Source of the DNA: Chryseobacterium limigenitum
GTDB lineage: Bacteria; Bacteroidota; Bacteroidia; Flavobacteriales; Weeksellaceae
Direction of reading: 5' to 3'
DNA length: 51,070 nt
NCBI RefSeq assembly: GCF_900114875.1
Contig: NZ_FPKW01000025.1
Location: forward strand, 1 to 51,070
Every line of letters starts with the position of its first letter. The first letter of the stretch is position 1. Positions 17,099-25,548 of this stretch are shown here, in pieces. Below the pieces are notes generated by a model that was not told where the DNA came from, did not search any database, and saw nothing but the letters and a program-made list of their open reading frames with translations. The position numbers and the translations under genes are program-made.

Positions 17099-17761
17099 AT
17101 GGCAGGTTTAACGAGTTCTACAATAGGTAGAAAATATGCTATGGCATTATCAGCTATGTTTTTGCTGATTTTTCTTATACTGCATTTAACGACAAACTTA
17201 TTATCCGTTATCAATCGCGATGCTTTCAATACGGCATCTGATTTCATGGGGTATAATCCTTTTGTTCAGTTCCTCATGCAACCTGTTCTGGGTTTTGCAG
17301 TTCTTTTCCATTTTATTCTGGGATTTGTATTAGAGGTTAAGAATAACAAAGCGCGTCCTATAAAATACGCTGCAAACAACGCTTCTGTGAATTCTTCATG
17401 GATGTCTAGAAATATGATTATTTCTGGTGCTGTTGTTTTAGCATTTTTAGGGTTGCACTTATATGATTTCTGGTTACATGAAATTAATTACAAGTACGTT
17501 GAAGGATTAGCTCCTGATGCAGAACGTTTCTGGCCGGAATTGCACGAAAAGTTTGCTGATATCTGGAGAGTGGCAATCTATGTAATTGCTTTTGTTTTAT
17601 TGGGATTACACTTGGCTCACGGGTTTCAGTCTTCTTTCCAGTCAATTGGTGCAAGACATCCGAAATACACTCCGGTAATTAAAGCTTTAGGAAAATGGTA
17701 TTCAATCCTTATTCCTGCAGGATTTATTTTTATTGCGATTTTTCATTTTATAACTCAATAA
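17099..17761 (+). CDS. sdhC: Succinate dehydrogenase cytochrome b subunit
   Basis: A 220-residue membrane anchor of the b558 type used by Bacteroidota and epsilonproteobacterial succinate:quinone oxidoreductases. Five hydrophobic helices are visible, with histidines in or next to them that can bind two haems (LILHLTTN, LFHFILGF, LGLHLYDFW, LGLHLAHGF, AIFHFITQ). It begins with GLTSSTIGRKYAMALSAMFL. It anchors the SdhAB catalytic dimer to the inner membrane and passes electrons to menaquinone. It is the first gene of the sdhCAB operon. Confidence 0.93.
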   Translation: MAGLTSSTIGRKYAMALSAMFLLIFLILHLTTNLLSVINRDAFNTASDFMGYNPFVQFLMQPVLGFAVLFHFILGFVLEVKNNKARPIKYAANNASVNSSWMSRNMIISGAVVLAFLGLHLYDFWLHEINYKYVEGLAPDAERFWPELHEKFADIWRVAIYVIAFVLLGLHLAHGFQSSFQSIGARHPKYTPVIKALGKWYSILIPAGFIFIAIFHFITQ

Positions 17762-17776
17762 TATCAATATACTAAT

Positions 17777-19789
17777 ATGAGTAAATTAGATTCAAGAATT
17801 CCAGCTGGTCCTCTAAAGGATAAATGGAAAAATCATAAAGACCATATGAACCTTGTTGCACCAAACAACAGAGATAAGATTGATATTATTGTTGTAGGTA
17901 CAGGTTTGGCAGGAGGTTCTGCAGCTGCTACTTTGGCAGAGCAGGGATACAATGTGAAAGCATTTTGTTATCAGGATTCTCCAAGAAGAGCGCACTCTAT
18001 TGCTGCTCAAGGGGGAATTAATGCTGCTAAAAATTATCAGGGTGATGGTGACTCTACTTATAGACTATTCTACGATACAATCAAAGGAGGTGACTATAGA
18101 GCAAGAGAAGCAAACGTATACAGATTAGCTGAAGTTTCTGCTAATATTATTGACCAGTGTGTTTCACAAGGGGTGCCTTTTGGAAGAGATTACGGCGGTC
18201 AGTTAGATAACCGTTCATTTGGTGGAGTTCAGGTTAAAAGAACTTTCTACGCAAAAGGACAGACAGGTCAGCAGTTATTGTTAGGTGCTTATTCTTCTTT
18301 AAGCCGTCAGATCGGAAAAGGGAGAGTGAAAATGTACAACCGTCATGAAATGCTGGATTTAGTAATAGTAGACGGAAAAGCAAGAGGTATCATCGCAAGA
18401 AACCTTGTAACTGGTGAAGTTGAAAGACATTCTGCTCACGCAGTAGTTATTGCATCAGGAGGATACGGAAACGTATATTTCCTTTCTACGAATGCGATGG
18501 GTTCAAACGTTTCTGCAGCTTGGAAGATCCACAAAAAAGGGGCGTACTTCGCAAACCCTTGTTATGTGCAGATTCACCCGACTTGTATTCCTGTTCATGG
18601 AACACAACAGTCTAAACTTACTTTGATGTCTGAATCATTAAGAAACTCTGGAAGAATCTGGGTTCCTAAAAAGATTGAAGATTCAGTAGCGATTAGAGAA
18701 GGGAAATTAAGACCTGAAAATATTAAAGAAGAAGATAGAGATTATTATTTAGAAAGAAGATATCCTGCATTCGGAAACTTAGTTCCTCGTGACGTTGCGT
18801 CCAGAGCGGGTAAAGAAAGATGTGATGCCGGTTACGGAATCGAAAATAATGATACAAAAGAAGGTGTTTACTTAGATTTCTCTACAGAAATTATTAAAAA
18901 AGGTAAAGAAGCTGCTATTGAAAAGCATATTCACAATCCTACAGATCAACAAATATACGACCTAGGAAAAGCTTGGATTGAAGAAAAATACGGTAACCTA
19001 TTTGTAATGTACGAAAAGATTACTGCTGATGATCCTTACAAAACTCCAATGAAGATCTATCCTGCCGTTCACTACACGATGGGTGGTGTTTGGGTTGATT
19101 ATAACCTTCAGTCTACAATCCCCGGATGTTTCGTTATTGGTGAAGCCAACTTCTCGGATCACGGAGCAAACAGATTGGGAGCTTCTGCATTGATGCAAGG
19201 TCTTGCAGACGGATATTTCGTACTTCCTTACACCATTGCAGATTATCTTTCTGCAGATATCAGAACAGGAGCGATTCCTACGGATTCGGCTGATTTTGCT
19301 GAGGCTGAAAAAGGAATTAAAGATAAAATAGATTTCTTCTTAAATAACAAAGGAACTCATTCTGTAGACCACTTCCATAAGCAATTAGGAAACATTATGT
19401 GGAACAAAGTAGGAATGGGAAGAACTCCTGAAGGTTTAAGAGAAGCTATTAAAGAAATTGAAGAAGTGAAAAACGATTTCTGGAAGAACGTAAAAGTTCC
19501 TGGAGATGCAGAAGGTATGAACACTGAGCTTGAAAAAGCATTCAGAGTAGCAGACTTTATTGAACTTGGCCAATTAATGGCTATCGATGCATTACACAGA
19601 AATGAATCTTGTGGTGGGCATTTCAGAGAAGATCATGCTACTCCGGAAGGTGAAGCAGAAAGAGATGATGTCAACTTTAAATATGTAGGAGCTTGGGAAT
19701 ATCAGGGTGATGATATTAAACAGGAAGTTCTGCACAAAGAAGATCTTATCTATGAAAACATCGAAGTTAAAGCGAGAAGTTATAAATAA
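17777..19789 (+). CDS. sdhA: Succinate dehydrogenase / fumarate reductase flavoprotein
   Basis: The 670-residue catalytic subunit oxidises succinate to fumarate in the TCA cycle and can run in reverse. The FAD site begins with IIVVGTGLAGGSAAATLAEQG. The covalent flavin-histidine is in RRAHSIAAQGGINAAKN. The substrate-site region includes HPTCIP and RYPAFGNLVPRDVASR. Near the C terminus NRLGASALMQGLADGYF binds FAD. The length matches the b558-type family, longer than E. coli SdhA. It lies 15 bases after sdhC. Confidence 0.95.
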   Translation: MSKLDSRIPAGPLKDKWKNHKDHMNLVAPNNRDKIDIIVVGTGLAGGSAAATLAEQGYNVKAFCYQDSPRRAHSIAAQGGINAAKNYQGDGDSTYRLFYDTIKGGDYRAREANVYRLAEVSANIIDQCVSQGVPFGRDYGGQLDNRSFGGVQVKRTFYAKGQTGQQLLLGAYSSLSRQIGKGRVKMYNRHEMLDLVIVDGKARGIIARNLVTGEVERHSAHAVVIASGGYGNVYFLSTNAMGSNVSAAWKIHKKGAYFANPCYVQIHPTCIPVHGTQQSKLTLMSESLRNSGRIWVPKKIEDSVAIREGKLRPENIKEEDRDYYLERRYPAFGNLVPRDVASRAGKERCDAGYGIENNDTKEGVYLDFSTEIIKKGKEAAIEKHIHNPTDQQIYDLGKAWIEEKYGNLFVMYEKITADDPYKTPMKIYPAVHYTMGGVWVDYNLQSTIPGCFVIGEANFSDHGANRLGASALMQGLADGYFVLPYTIADYLSADIRTGAIPTDSADFAEAEKGIKDKIDFFLNNKGTHSVDHFHKQLGNIMWNKVGMGRTPEGLREAIKEIEEVKNDFWKNVKVPGDAEGMNTELEKAFRVADFIELGQLMAIDALHRNESCGGHFREDHATPEGEAERDDVNFKYVGAWEYQGDDIKQEVLHKEDLIYENIEVKARSYK

Positions 19790-19813
19790 TCTCCAACCTA
19801 TAAATATAAAATT

Positions 19814-20581
19814 ATGAGTGCAAAAAAAGGCCTTCATCTTACGCTGAAAATTTGGAGACAAAAAAATAGTAAAACTAAAGGTCAGTTTGAGACCTATAAA
19901 ATATCGGATGTTTCTACAGATTCTTCATTCTTAGAAATGTTGGACATCCTTAATGAGAATATTATTAACGAGGGAAAAGAACCTATCGCTTTCGATCACG
20001 ACTGTCGTGAAGGAATCTGCGGAATGTGTTCTCTTTACATCAATGGTAGAGCTCACGGTCCGGATACGGGGATCACAACGTGTCAGTTGCACATGAGAAT
20101 GTTCAAAGACGGTGAAACCATTGTTATCGAACCTTGGAGAAGTGCTGCTTTTCCTGTTATTAAAGACTTAATGGTAGACAGAAGTGCGTTCGACAGAGTA
20201 ATGGCTGCGGGTGGTTTCATTTCTGTGAATACCTCAGGAAATACATTAGATGCTAATGCTATTCCGGTTCCTAAAGAAGATGCAGACAAAGCAATGGATG
20301 CTGCGGCTTGTATCGGATGTGGAGCTTGTGTGGCTACTTGTAAAAACGGATCTGCAATGTTATTCGTTGGAGCTAAAGTTTCTCAGTTTGCTTTATTGCC
20401 GCAAGGTAGAGTAGAAGCTAAACGTAGAGTTCTTAGCATGGTTCAGGCAATGGATGAAGAAGGATTCGGGAACTGTTCAAACACAGGAGCGTGTGAAGTA
20501 GAGTGTCCTAAAGGAATTTCTCTTGAAAACATCGCTAGAATGAACAGAGAATACATGGCTGCTCTGGTAGACCAAGGATAG
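19814..20581 (+). CDS. sdhB: Succinate dehydrogenase iron-sulfur subunit
   Basis: The 255-residue electron-transfer subunit. A plant-type [2Fe-2S] site is in CREGICGMCSLYING, with a later cysteine in TTCQLH. The [4Fe-4S] site is in CIGCGACVATCKNGS, and the last cluster uses CSNTGACEVECPKGI. All expected cysteines are present. It passes electrons from SdhA to SdhC haem and quinone. It is the last gene of the operon, followed by a strong terminator. Confidence 0.95.
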   Translation: MSAKKGLHLTLKIWRQKNSKTKGQFETYKISDVSTDSSFLEMLDILNENIINEGKEPIAFDHDCREGICGMCSLYINGRAHGPDTGITTCQLHMRMFKDGETIVIEPWRSAAFPVIKDLMVDRSAFDRVMAAGGFISVNTSGNTLDANAIPVPKEDADKAMDAAACIGCGACVATCKNGSAMLFVGAKVSQFALLPQGRVEAKRRVLSMVQAMDEEGFGNCSNTGACEVECPKGISLENIARMNREYMAALVDQG

Positions 20582-20600
20582 AATTGATTTAAATACATAA

Positions 20601-20636
20601 AAAAGATCGTCTCCTTAGTGGTAGACGATCTTTTTA
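20601..20636 (+). terminator. Terminator of sdhCAB
   Basis: AAAAGATCGTCT and AGACGATCTTTT form a 12-bp stem around a 10-base loop, 19 bases after the sdhB stop. Confidence 0.85.
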
Positions 20637-20690
20637 GTTAAATCTTTCATAAAAAATGCTTTAAAATTGTATTAAGTATATTGAAAAACT

Positions 20691-20698
20691 TATTTTTG
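20691..20698 (+). promoter_or_regulatory. -7 box TATTTTTG of the TlpA-like gene
   Basis: TAnnTTTG match ending 19 bases before the ATG at 20718. Confidence 0.55.
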
Positions 20699-20717
20699 TT
20701 AAATTATAAAATTCAAA

Positions 20718-22256
20718 ATGAAAAAATATCTTTTATTGTTTATCATCGCAGTGTTTGTGATGTCTTGCTCTAAAAAAGTTGAAGTAAAAGGGAAAATCAC
20801 TGGAGGATCTCCATTAGAAAGAATAGAATTTATCGAAGCTTCAGGTGTTGCTACATTGCCGTTAGCAAACATCGGAGTGAAGAATGACGGTACTTTCGAA
20901 GGAAACTTTGAAGCTCCTAAGAGCGGAATGTATGTTATTTCTTATGGTGGTAAGCAGAATTTAGTTTACTTAAAAGCTGGTCAGGCTCTTAATATTTCTG
21001 GAAACGGACAAACTTTCCCTTCAGAATATGTGATCACTGGTGATGCTAAAAAGAACAATGACTTCTTTACTGCAGCTCAAAAATATCTTACTAATTACGC
21101 TCAGACTGTAAATATGAACGAGCTAATGACGAAAGATGAGCCAACTTTCATCAAAGGAATTCAAAAAGTAGAAGCAGATATTAACAAAAATATCGACGAA
21201 AACGTTAAAAAATTCAATCCGGATAACGAAGTTGTTAAATGGAAAAAGAATGATATCGCAAGTACTTTGCTTTCTATTATGTCTCAGTATGATCTAAGCC
21301 ATAAGCAAATGGGTAATCCTTCTTTTAAAGTGTCTAAAGCTTTCACAGATTATGAAAACAAACTTCAGACTAATAAGGATGAAATGGTAAAAGATAATCC
21401 TGCTTACAGAAGCTACCTTTTATCTAAAATGAGCCCTGATTTTCAAAAGTATGCAGAAGCAAAAAGCAAAGGAAAAACGGATGTTACTACTTCAGAATTA
21501 TTCAATCAATATTTGAAAGATAAAAAAGATGTTTCACAAATTACTAAAGATTATCTTTTAGCATTTGTAATGGCTCAGTCTGACATTCACCCGAATACTC
21601 CTGAGAAAACATCTGATAAAATCAAAAAAATCATTGATGAAGATATCAAAGATGCTACAATTAAAGCAGATCTGAAGAAAATTCAATTTGCGATCAATGG
21701 ATTCAAAATTGGTGAAGTTGCTCCTGAAGGAGCTTTGGTAAAACAAGACGGTAAAGCTTACAAACTTTCTGAAAATAAAGGAAAACCATACATGTTAGCA
21801 TTCTATGCTTCTTGGAATCCTTACATCGGTGAAGCTACTGTTCCTGTATTGAAAGAAGTTGCCAACTTCTACAAATCTAAGATGAATTTCGTATTCGTTA
21901 ACGTAGATGATACGAAAGATCAGTTTGTAAAAACAAGCAATTCTTTATTAAAAGGAATTACAGGAGTAAATGTATATGCTGACGGAGGATTAAATTCTGA
22001 TATCGCTAAAAAATATGGTGTATACGGATTCAAATTACCTTGCTTCATCATCATCGATAAAGATGGGAAAATCGCTAGTAAACCATTCTTCAATCTTGGA
22101 GATCCGGAATTGGTAACAGTTTTAGATAAGCAGACAGGGCTTTCAGCTCCGAAAGTAAATCCAAACATACAGTTGCAACAAGGTATGGGAGCAAATCCTT
22201 CTGCTCAACAGCAGGCCCCACAACCGGCAAATCCGCAACCGGTTCCTACAAAATAG
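20718..22256 (+). CDS. TlpA/thioredoxin-like lipoprotein lacking CXXC
   Basis: A 512-residue lipoprotein (lipobox VMSC). It has a DUF4369-like beta domain (about 20-115), a helical middle, and a C-terminal thioredoxin fold (about 330-465). The fold shows GKPYMLAFYASW, FVFVNVDD and the cis-Pro region KLPCFIIIDKDGKI. Where active TlpA proteins have a CxxC after the tryptophan, this one has W366-NPYIG, with no cysteine pair. The mature protein retains only the lipid-modified Cys and the LPC cysteine. Redox catalysis is therefore unlikely; a binding or structural role is inferred. The tail (about 470-512) is rich in Pro, Gln and Asn. Confidence 0.8.
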   Translation: MKKYLLLFIIAVFVMSCSKKVEVKGKITGGSPLERIEFIEASGVATLPLANIGVKNDGTFEGNFEAPKSGMYVISYGGKQNLVYLKAGQALNISGNGQTFPSEYVITGDAKKNNDFFTAAQKYLTNYAQTVNMNELMTKDEPTFIKGIQKVEADINKNIDENVKKFNPDNEVVKWKKNDIASTLLSIMSQYDLSHKQMGNPSFKVSKAFTDYENKLQTNKDEMVKDNPAYRSYLLSKMSPDFQKYAEAKSKGKTDVTTSELFNQYLKDKKDVSQITKDYLLAFVMAQSDIHPNTPEKTSDKIKKIIDEDIKDATIKADLKKIQFAINGFKIGEVAPEGALVKQDGKAYKLSENKGKPYMLAFYASWNPYIGEATVPVLKEVANFYKSKMNFVFVNVDDTKDQFVKTSNSLLKGITGVNVYADGGLNSDIAKKYGVYGFKLPCFIIIDKDGKIASKPFFNLGDPELVTVLDKQTGLSAPKVNPNIQLQQGMGANPSAQQQAPQPANPQPVPTK

Positions 22257-22275
22257 TAAACTTTAACATAGATAG

Positions 22276-22307
22276 AAACCTTGTCCTTCGGATAAGGTTT
22301 TTTTTAT
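22276..22307 (+). terminator. Terminator of the TlpA-like gene
   Basis: AAACCTT, an unpaired G, TCC, loop, GGA, an unpaired T, AAGGTTT, followed by Ts. It is directly adjacent to the next promoter. Confidence 0.7.
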
Positions 22308-22309
22308 TG

Positions 22310-22339
22310 TATTTTTGCAAATTGAAACCGCGAGGTTTC
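22310..22339 (+). promoter_or_regulatory. rlmD promoter with 5' hairpin
   Basis: The -7 box TATTTTTG is at 22310-22317. At the predicted RNA 5' end, GAAACC-GCGA-GGTTTC (22324-22339) forms a 6-bp stem capped by a GNRA tetraloop. The ATG is at 22374. Confidence 0.5.
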
Positions 22340-22373
22340 TTTTCATTATATTAGAAAAAATAGAAAATAGGGA

Positions 22374-23780
22374 ATGAGAAAGAAGAAAGATATTATTCTT
22401 GAAAATATTAAACTGTTTGGTGCAGGAGCCAAAGGTATTGCAATAGGGAAAACGGAAGAAGGAAAGACTGTATTGGTTTCCGGTGGGGTACCGGGAGATA
22501 CTGTTAATGCAAGAGTTAAGAAATCGAAATCAAAATATTATGAAGCCGAAACTGTTCAGGTGGTAGAGAAATCTCCATTTAGAGTAGATGCTAAGTGTAT
22601 TCATTTCGGAACTTGCGGAGGCTGCAAGTGGCAGAATATGAGCTATGAAAAACAGCTTGATTTTAAACAAGAAGAAGTATACAATAATATAAAAAGAATT
22701 GGAGGAATTGATGATTTTGAAACCGTTCCGATTTTAGGTGCTGAAGAGCAATATTTCTACAGAAATAAAATGGAGTTCTCTTTCTCTAATGCGAAATGGC
22801 TTACTCAATATGAGATAAGTTCTGAAGAAAATTTCGGAAACAGAGATGCTCTTGGTTTTCATATTCCGGGAATGTGGAGTAAGATTTTAGATTTAAAAGA
22901 ATGTTTCCTTCAGGAGGATCCTTCAAATGCGATCCGTTTGGCAGTGAAAAATTTCAGTGTTGAAAACGGTCTGGACTTCTTTGATGTCAGAAATCAGGAA
23001 GGGTTTTTAAGAACCTTAATGATGAGACAGAACTCTAAAGGTGAATGGATGGTTTTGTTCCAGCTTTATAGAGAAGAGAAGGCGAACAGAGAGAAGCTTT
23101 TCCAGTATTTATTAGAGAAATTCCCACAGATCAAGACGTTGGTTTATGCTATTAATCCAAAACAAAACGATTCTATTTATGATTTAAATGTAAATGTTTA
23201 TTTCGGGGAAGGATTTTTAATGGAAGAAATGGATGGACTGAAATTCAAGATTGGCCCAAAATCATTCTTTCAAACAAACTACAAGCAAGCTTTAGAACTT
23301 TACAGAAAAACATTAGAGTTTGCCGATTTAAAAGGTCATGAAGTTGTTTATGACCTATATACAGGAACAGGAACAATTGCTCAGTATGTGGCCAGAAATG
23401 CAAAACATGTGATTGGAATTGAATCTGTTCAGGAAGCAATTGATGCAGCCATCGAACACGCTGAATTAAACGGTCTTACCAACACAACATTCTATTGTGG
23501 AGATATGAAAAATGTCTTCAACGACGAATTCTTGGAAAATCATCCAAAAGCAGATGTTTTAATTACTGATCCGCCAAGAGATGGGATGCATCAAAAAGTG
23601 GTTGAGCAGATATTAAAACTGGCTCCGGAAAAAATAGTCTATGTAAGCTGTAACTCTGCAACTCAGGCTAGAGATTTAGCCTTAATGAAAGATCATTACA
23701 CTTTGGTTAAAATTTTACCGGTAGATATGTTCCCGCAAACACACCATGTGGAGAATATTGCATTACTGATTAAAAAATAA
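22374..23780 (+). CDS. rlmD: 23S rRNA (uracil-C5)-methyltransferase RlmD
   Basis: This SAM-dependent enzyme methylates C5 of a uridine in 23S rRNA (U1939 in E. coli). The 468 residues start with a TRAM RNA-binding domain (about 5-65). The Fe-S-type cysteine motif CIHFGTCGGCKW follows (Cys at about 75-84). The Rossmann methyltransferase has VVYDLYTGTGTIAQYVA, the substrate loop TDPPRDGMH and the catalytic cysteine in VYVSCNSATQARDL. Several RlmD/TrmA paralogues can occur per genome, so the exact target base is inferred. In Flavobacteriia it is commonly followed, as here, by DUF6452 and DUF6048 genes. Confidence 0.88.
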   Translation: MRKKKDIILENIKLFGAGAKGIAIGKTEEGKTVLVSGGVPGDTVNARVKKSKSKYYEAETVQVVEKSPFRVDAKCIHFGTCGGCKWQNMSYEKQLDFKQEEVYNNIKRIGGIDDFETVPILGAEEQYFYRNKMEFSFSNAKWLTQYEISSEENFGNRDALGFHIPGMWSKILDLKECFLQEDPSNAIRLAVKNFSVENGLDFFDVRNQEGFLRTLMMRQNSKGEWMVLFQLYREEKANREKLFQYLLEKFPQIKTLVYAINPKQNDSIYDLNVNVYFGEGFLMEEMDGLKFKIGPKSFFQTNYKQALELYRKTLEFADLKGHEVVYDLYTGTGTIAQYVARNAKHVIGIESVQEAIDAAIEHAELNGLTNTTFYCGDMKNVFNDEFLENHPKADVLITDPPRDGMHQKVVEQILKLAPEKIVYVSCNSATQARDLALMKDHYTLVKILPVDMFPQTHHVENIALLIKK

Positions 23781-23859
23781 TTTATTTACATTTGAAGATC
23801 AAAATATTAATATGAAATGTCAGTTCCATCTGGCAAAATAAAAAAATATAAACGTACAG

Positions 23860-24339
23860 ATGAAATATTTTAAATTTCTCATACTTACCTGTTTTTTAGG
23901 TATCCTTTTCTCATGTGGAGGTGATGACGATATCTGCGAGAGTGGTGAAGGTACTCCAAGGATGAAAATTGCTTTTAAGAGTGCAGAATCCGGTAAAGAA
24001 GTGACAGTAGATTCATTATATGTAGCGGTGGATTATGGGTCTGGTACTAAGGTTCAATTGGGAAAAACTGCAAATGTGGCATCCAGATTGATCCCGTTGC
24101 GTGTTGATGATGCTCCCTACACAGATATTTATGTCAAAACAAGACTGAATGGTACCGAATCCAAAGTTAGGATAAACTACACAACGAAAGCTGTATATGT
24201 TTCTCCTGGGTGTGGTATTAAAAAAACGTACGAAAATTTAACGACAGAATTAATTACTTCTACAGTTGTAAAGAAAGTGGAAGTAGACTTAAATCAAATA
24301 GAGAATGAAGACAAAACTAATATTTTCCTTCTTTTTTAG
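23860..24339 (+). CDS. DUF6452 lipoprotein
   Basis: A 159-residue lipoprotein (signal peptide ending ILFSCGGDDD, lipidation at Cys19). The opening DDICESGEGTPRMKIAF with its early Cys is characteristic of DUF6452 as I recall it. It is a beta-rich protein of unknown role, with a Cys near the end of the second sheet (VSPGCGIKKTY). Its 3' end overlaps the next gene by 35 bases in another frame, so the pair is probably translationally coupled. Confidence 0.75.
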   Translation: MKYFKFLILTCFLGILFSCGGDDDICESGEGTPRMKIAFKSAESGKEVTVDSLYVAVDYGSGTKVQLGKTANVASRLIPLRVDDAPYTDIYVKTRLNGTESKVRINYTTKAVYVSPGCGIKKTYENLTTELITSTVVKKVEVDLNQIENEDKTNIFLLF

Positions 24340-24964
24340 TGTACTAAGTTTGTTGAGCTTTGCTCAGGAAAATAAAGAGGTAAAAAAAGAAAAATGGATG
24401 TATAAACCCAATTTTATGGTTGGTTTTGATCTTCTAAATGCAGGAAGTTCTTTCTTTTCGGATAGAAAAATGTATCAGGGATTTATATCATCTAAAATTA
24501 AAGACGATCTTCACGCTGTTATTGATGCCGGTTTTGATTCTAATGTATATCAGAAAAACGGATATGATGTAAAAGCAAATGGCCCGTTTGTAAAACTTGG
24601 GGTTTTCTATATGTTGGCAAAAGATGCAGAGAACGAATTCAACGGATTTTATGCAGGTGGAAAGGCTGCCGGATCATTTTATACACAGGAATATATGGCA
24701 ATTCCGGTTCGTGGATTTGGTGGCAGCACAGCTTCTGTTGCTTTCCCATCTTCTACACAATCTTCTTATTGGATTGAAGGTATGATTGGCGGAAGAGTTC
24801 AGCTATTTGAATCTAATTTTTATATAGATGTAAATCTTCAGCCAAAATACATGGTATTTACAACAAAACAGGACGAAATTCAGCCAATGATTGTTCCCGG
24901 TTTTGGAAAAAGCTCATCTAAATTTGCAGTGGGATTTGCCTGGAATATTGCGTATAAATTTTAA
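24305..24964 (+). CDS. DUF6048 outer-membrane-like protein
   Basis: A 219-residue protein with a Sec signal peptide (ending SLLSFAQ). It is followed by repeated amphipathic strands such as YKPNFMVGFDLLNAGSSFF, FVKLGVFYMLAK, FNGFYAGGKAAGSFY and FYIDVNLQPKYMVF. It ends in an aromatic F (AWNIAYKF), as outer-membrane beta-barrels do. This fits DUF6048. It starts inside the DUF6452 gene and ends overlapping the convergent gene by 4 bases. Function unknown; a small envelope barrel working with the lipoprotein is an inference. Confidence 0.75.
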   Translation: MKTKLIFSFFFSVLSLLSFAQENKEVKKEKWMYKPNFMVGFDLLNAGSSFFSDRKMYQGFISSKIKDDLHAVIDAGFDSNVYQKNGYDVKANGPFVKLGVFYMLAKDAENEFNGFYAGGKAAGSFYTQEYMAIPVRGFGGSTASVAFPSSTQSSYWIEGMIGGRVQLFESNFYIDVNLQPKYMVFTTKQDEIQPMIVPGFGKSSSKFAVGFAWNIAYKF

Positions 24965-25449
24965 CGGATATTATTTCTAGGAGGTTTTCTTTGTCCTTTA
25001 GAATTAATCATAAGAATACTATATAAATTTTCCAGTTCTTTTGGAGGAACACCTGCATCAAAATCTGATGACAGGTAAGTTTTTCCGTTTGATATTATTG
25101 ATATTTTTGATGATAAAGCTTTGTCTGAATATCTATTTGTTGTAGGCGATTCTAATAAAGATATTTTTGATAAATCTATCGTTGTGGCTTGTTTCAGAAT
25201 ATTTTGCCATTCAATAGAGGGTAATTCTGTCGTGGTAATATTTCCATTTACAGAAACTATTTTAGAAGTTGGAGTAAATGATATAATTCTATTTGTTCCT
25301 CTTGTTTTCTCAATAATTTCTATCTTTTCAATTTTCTCATTTTTTTGTATTATTATTGACTTATTTTCGGAAATAGTTGATTTTTGTTGAGAAGTACAAT
25401 TAATATTAATTAAACTACAAGAAATTATTAATAATATATATGATTTCAT
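24961..25449 (-). CDS. Small lipoprotein, family not recognised
   Basis: A 162-residue product with a lipoprotein signal (MKSYILLIISCSLININC). An Ile/Lys/Glu-rich stretch (EKIEKIEIIEKTRGTNR) follows, then a short beta/alpha region with WQNILKQATTIDLSKISLLESPT and SDFDAGVPPKELENLYSILM. The composition is more AT-rich than its neighbours. It converges with the DUF6048 gene, sharing 4 bases. No function can be proposed beyond envelope location. Confidence 0.6.
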   Translation of the reverse strand: MKSYILLIISCSLININCTSQQKSTISENKSIIIQKNEKIEKIEIIEKTRGTNRIISFTPTSKIVSVNGNITTTELPSIEWQNILKQATTIDLSKISLLESPTTNRYSDKALSSKISIISNGKTYLSSDFDAGVPPKELENLYSILMINSKGQRKPPRNNIR

Positions 25450-25515
25450 ATTGTTATTTTTTTATTATTATAAGGTGTTTTGTGTAAATTATTTTAAAAT
25501 TATACCAAAAACTAA

Positions 25516-25523
25516 TATATTTG
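25516..25523 (+). promoter_or_regulatory. -7 box TATATTTG of the M43 protease gene
   Basis: TAnnTTTG match ending 25 bases before the ATG at 25549. Confidence 0.55.
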
Positions 25524-25548
25524 TAAAACTAATTAAAGATTTTGTTAT

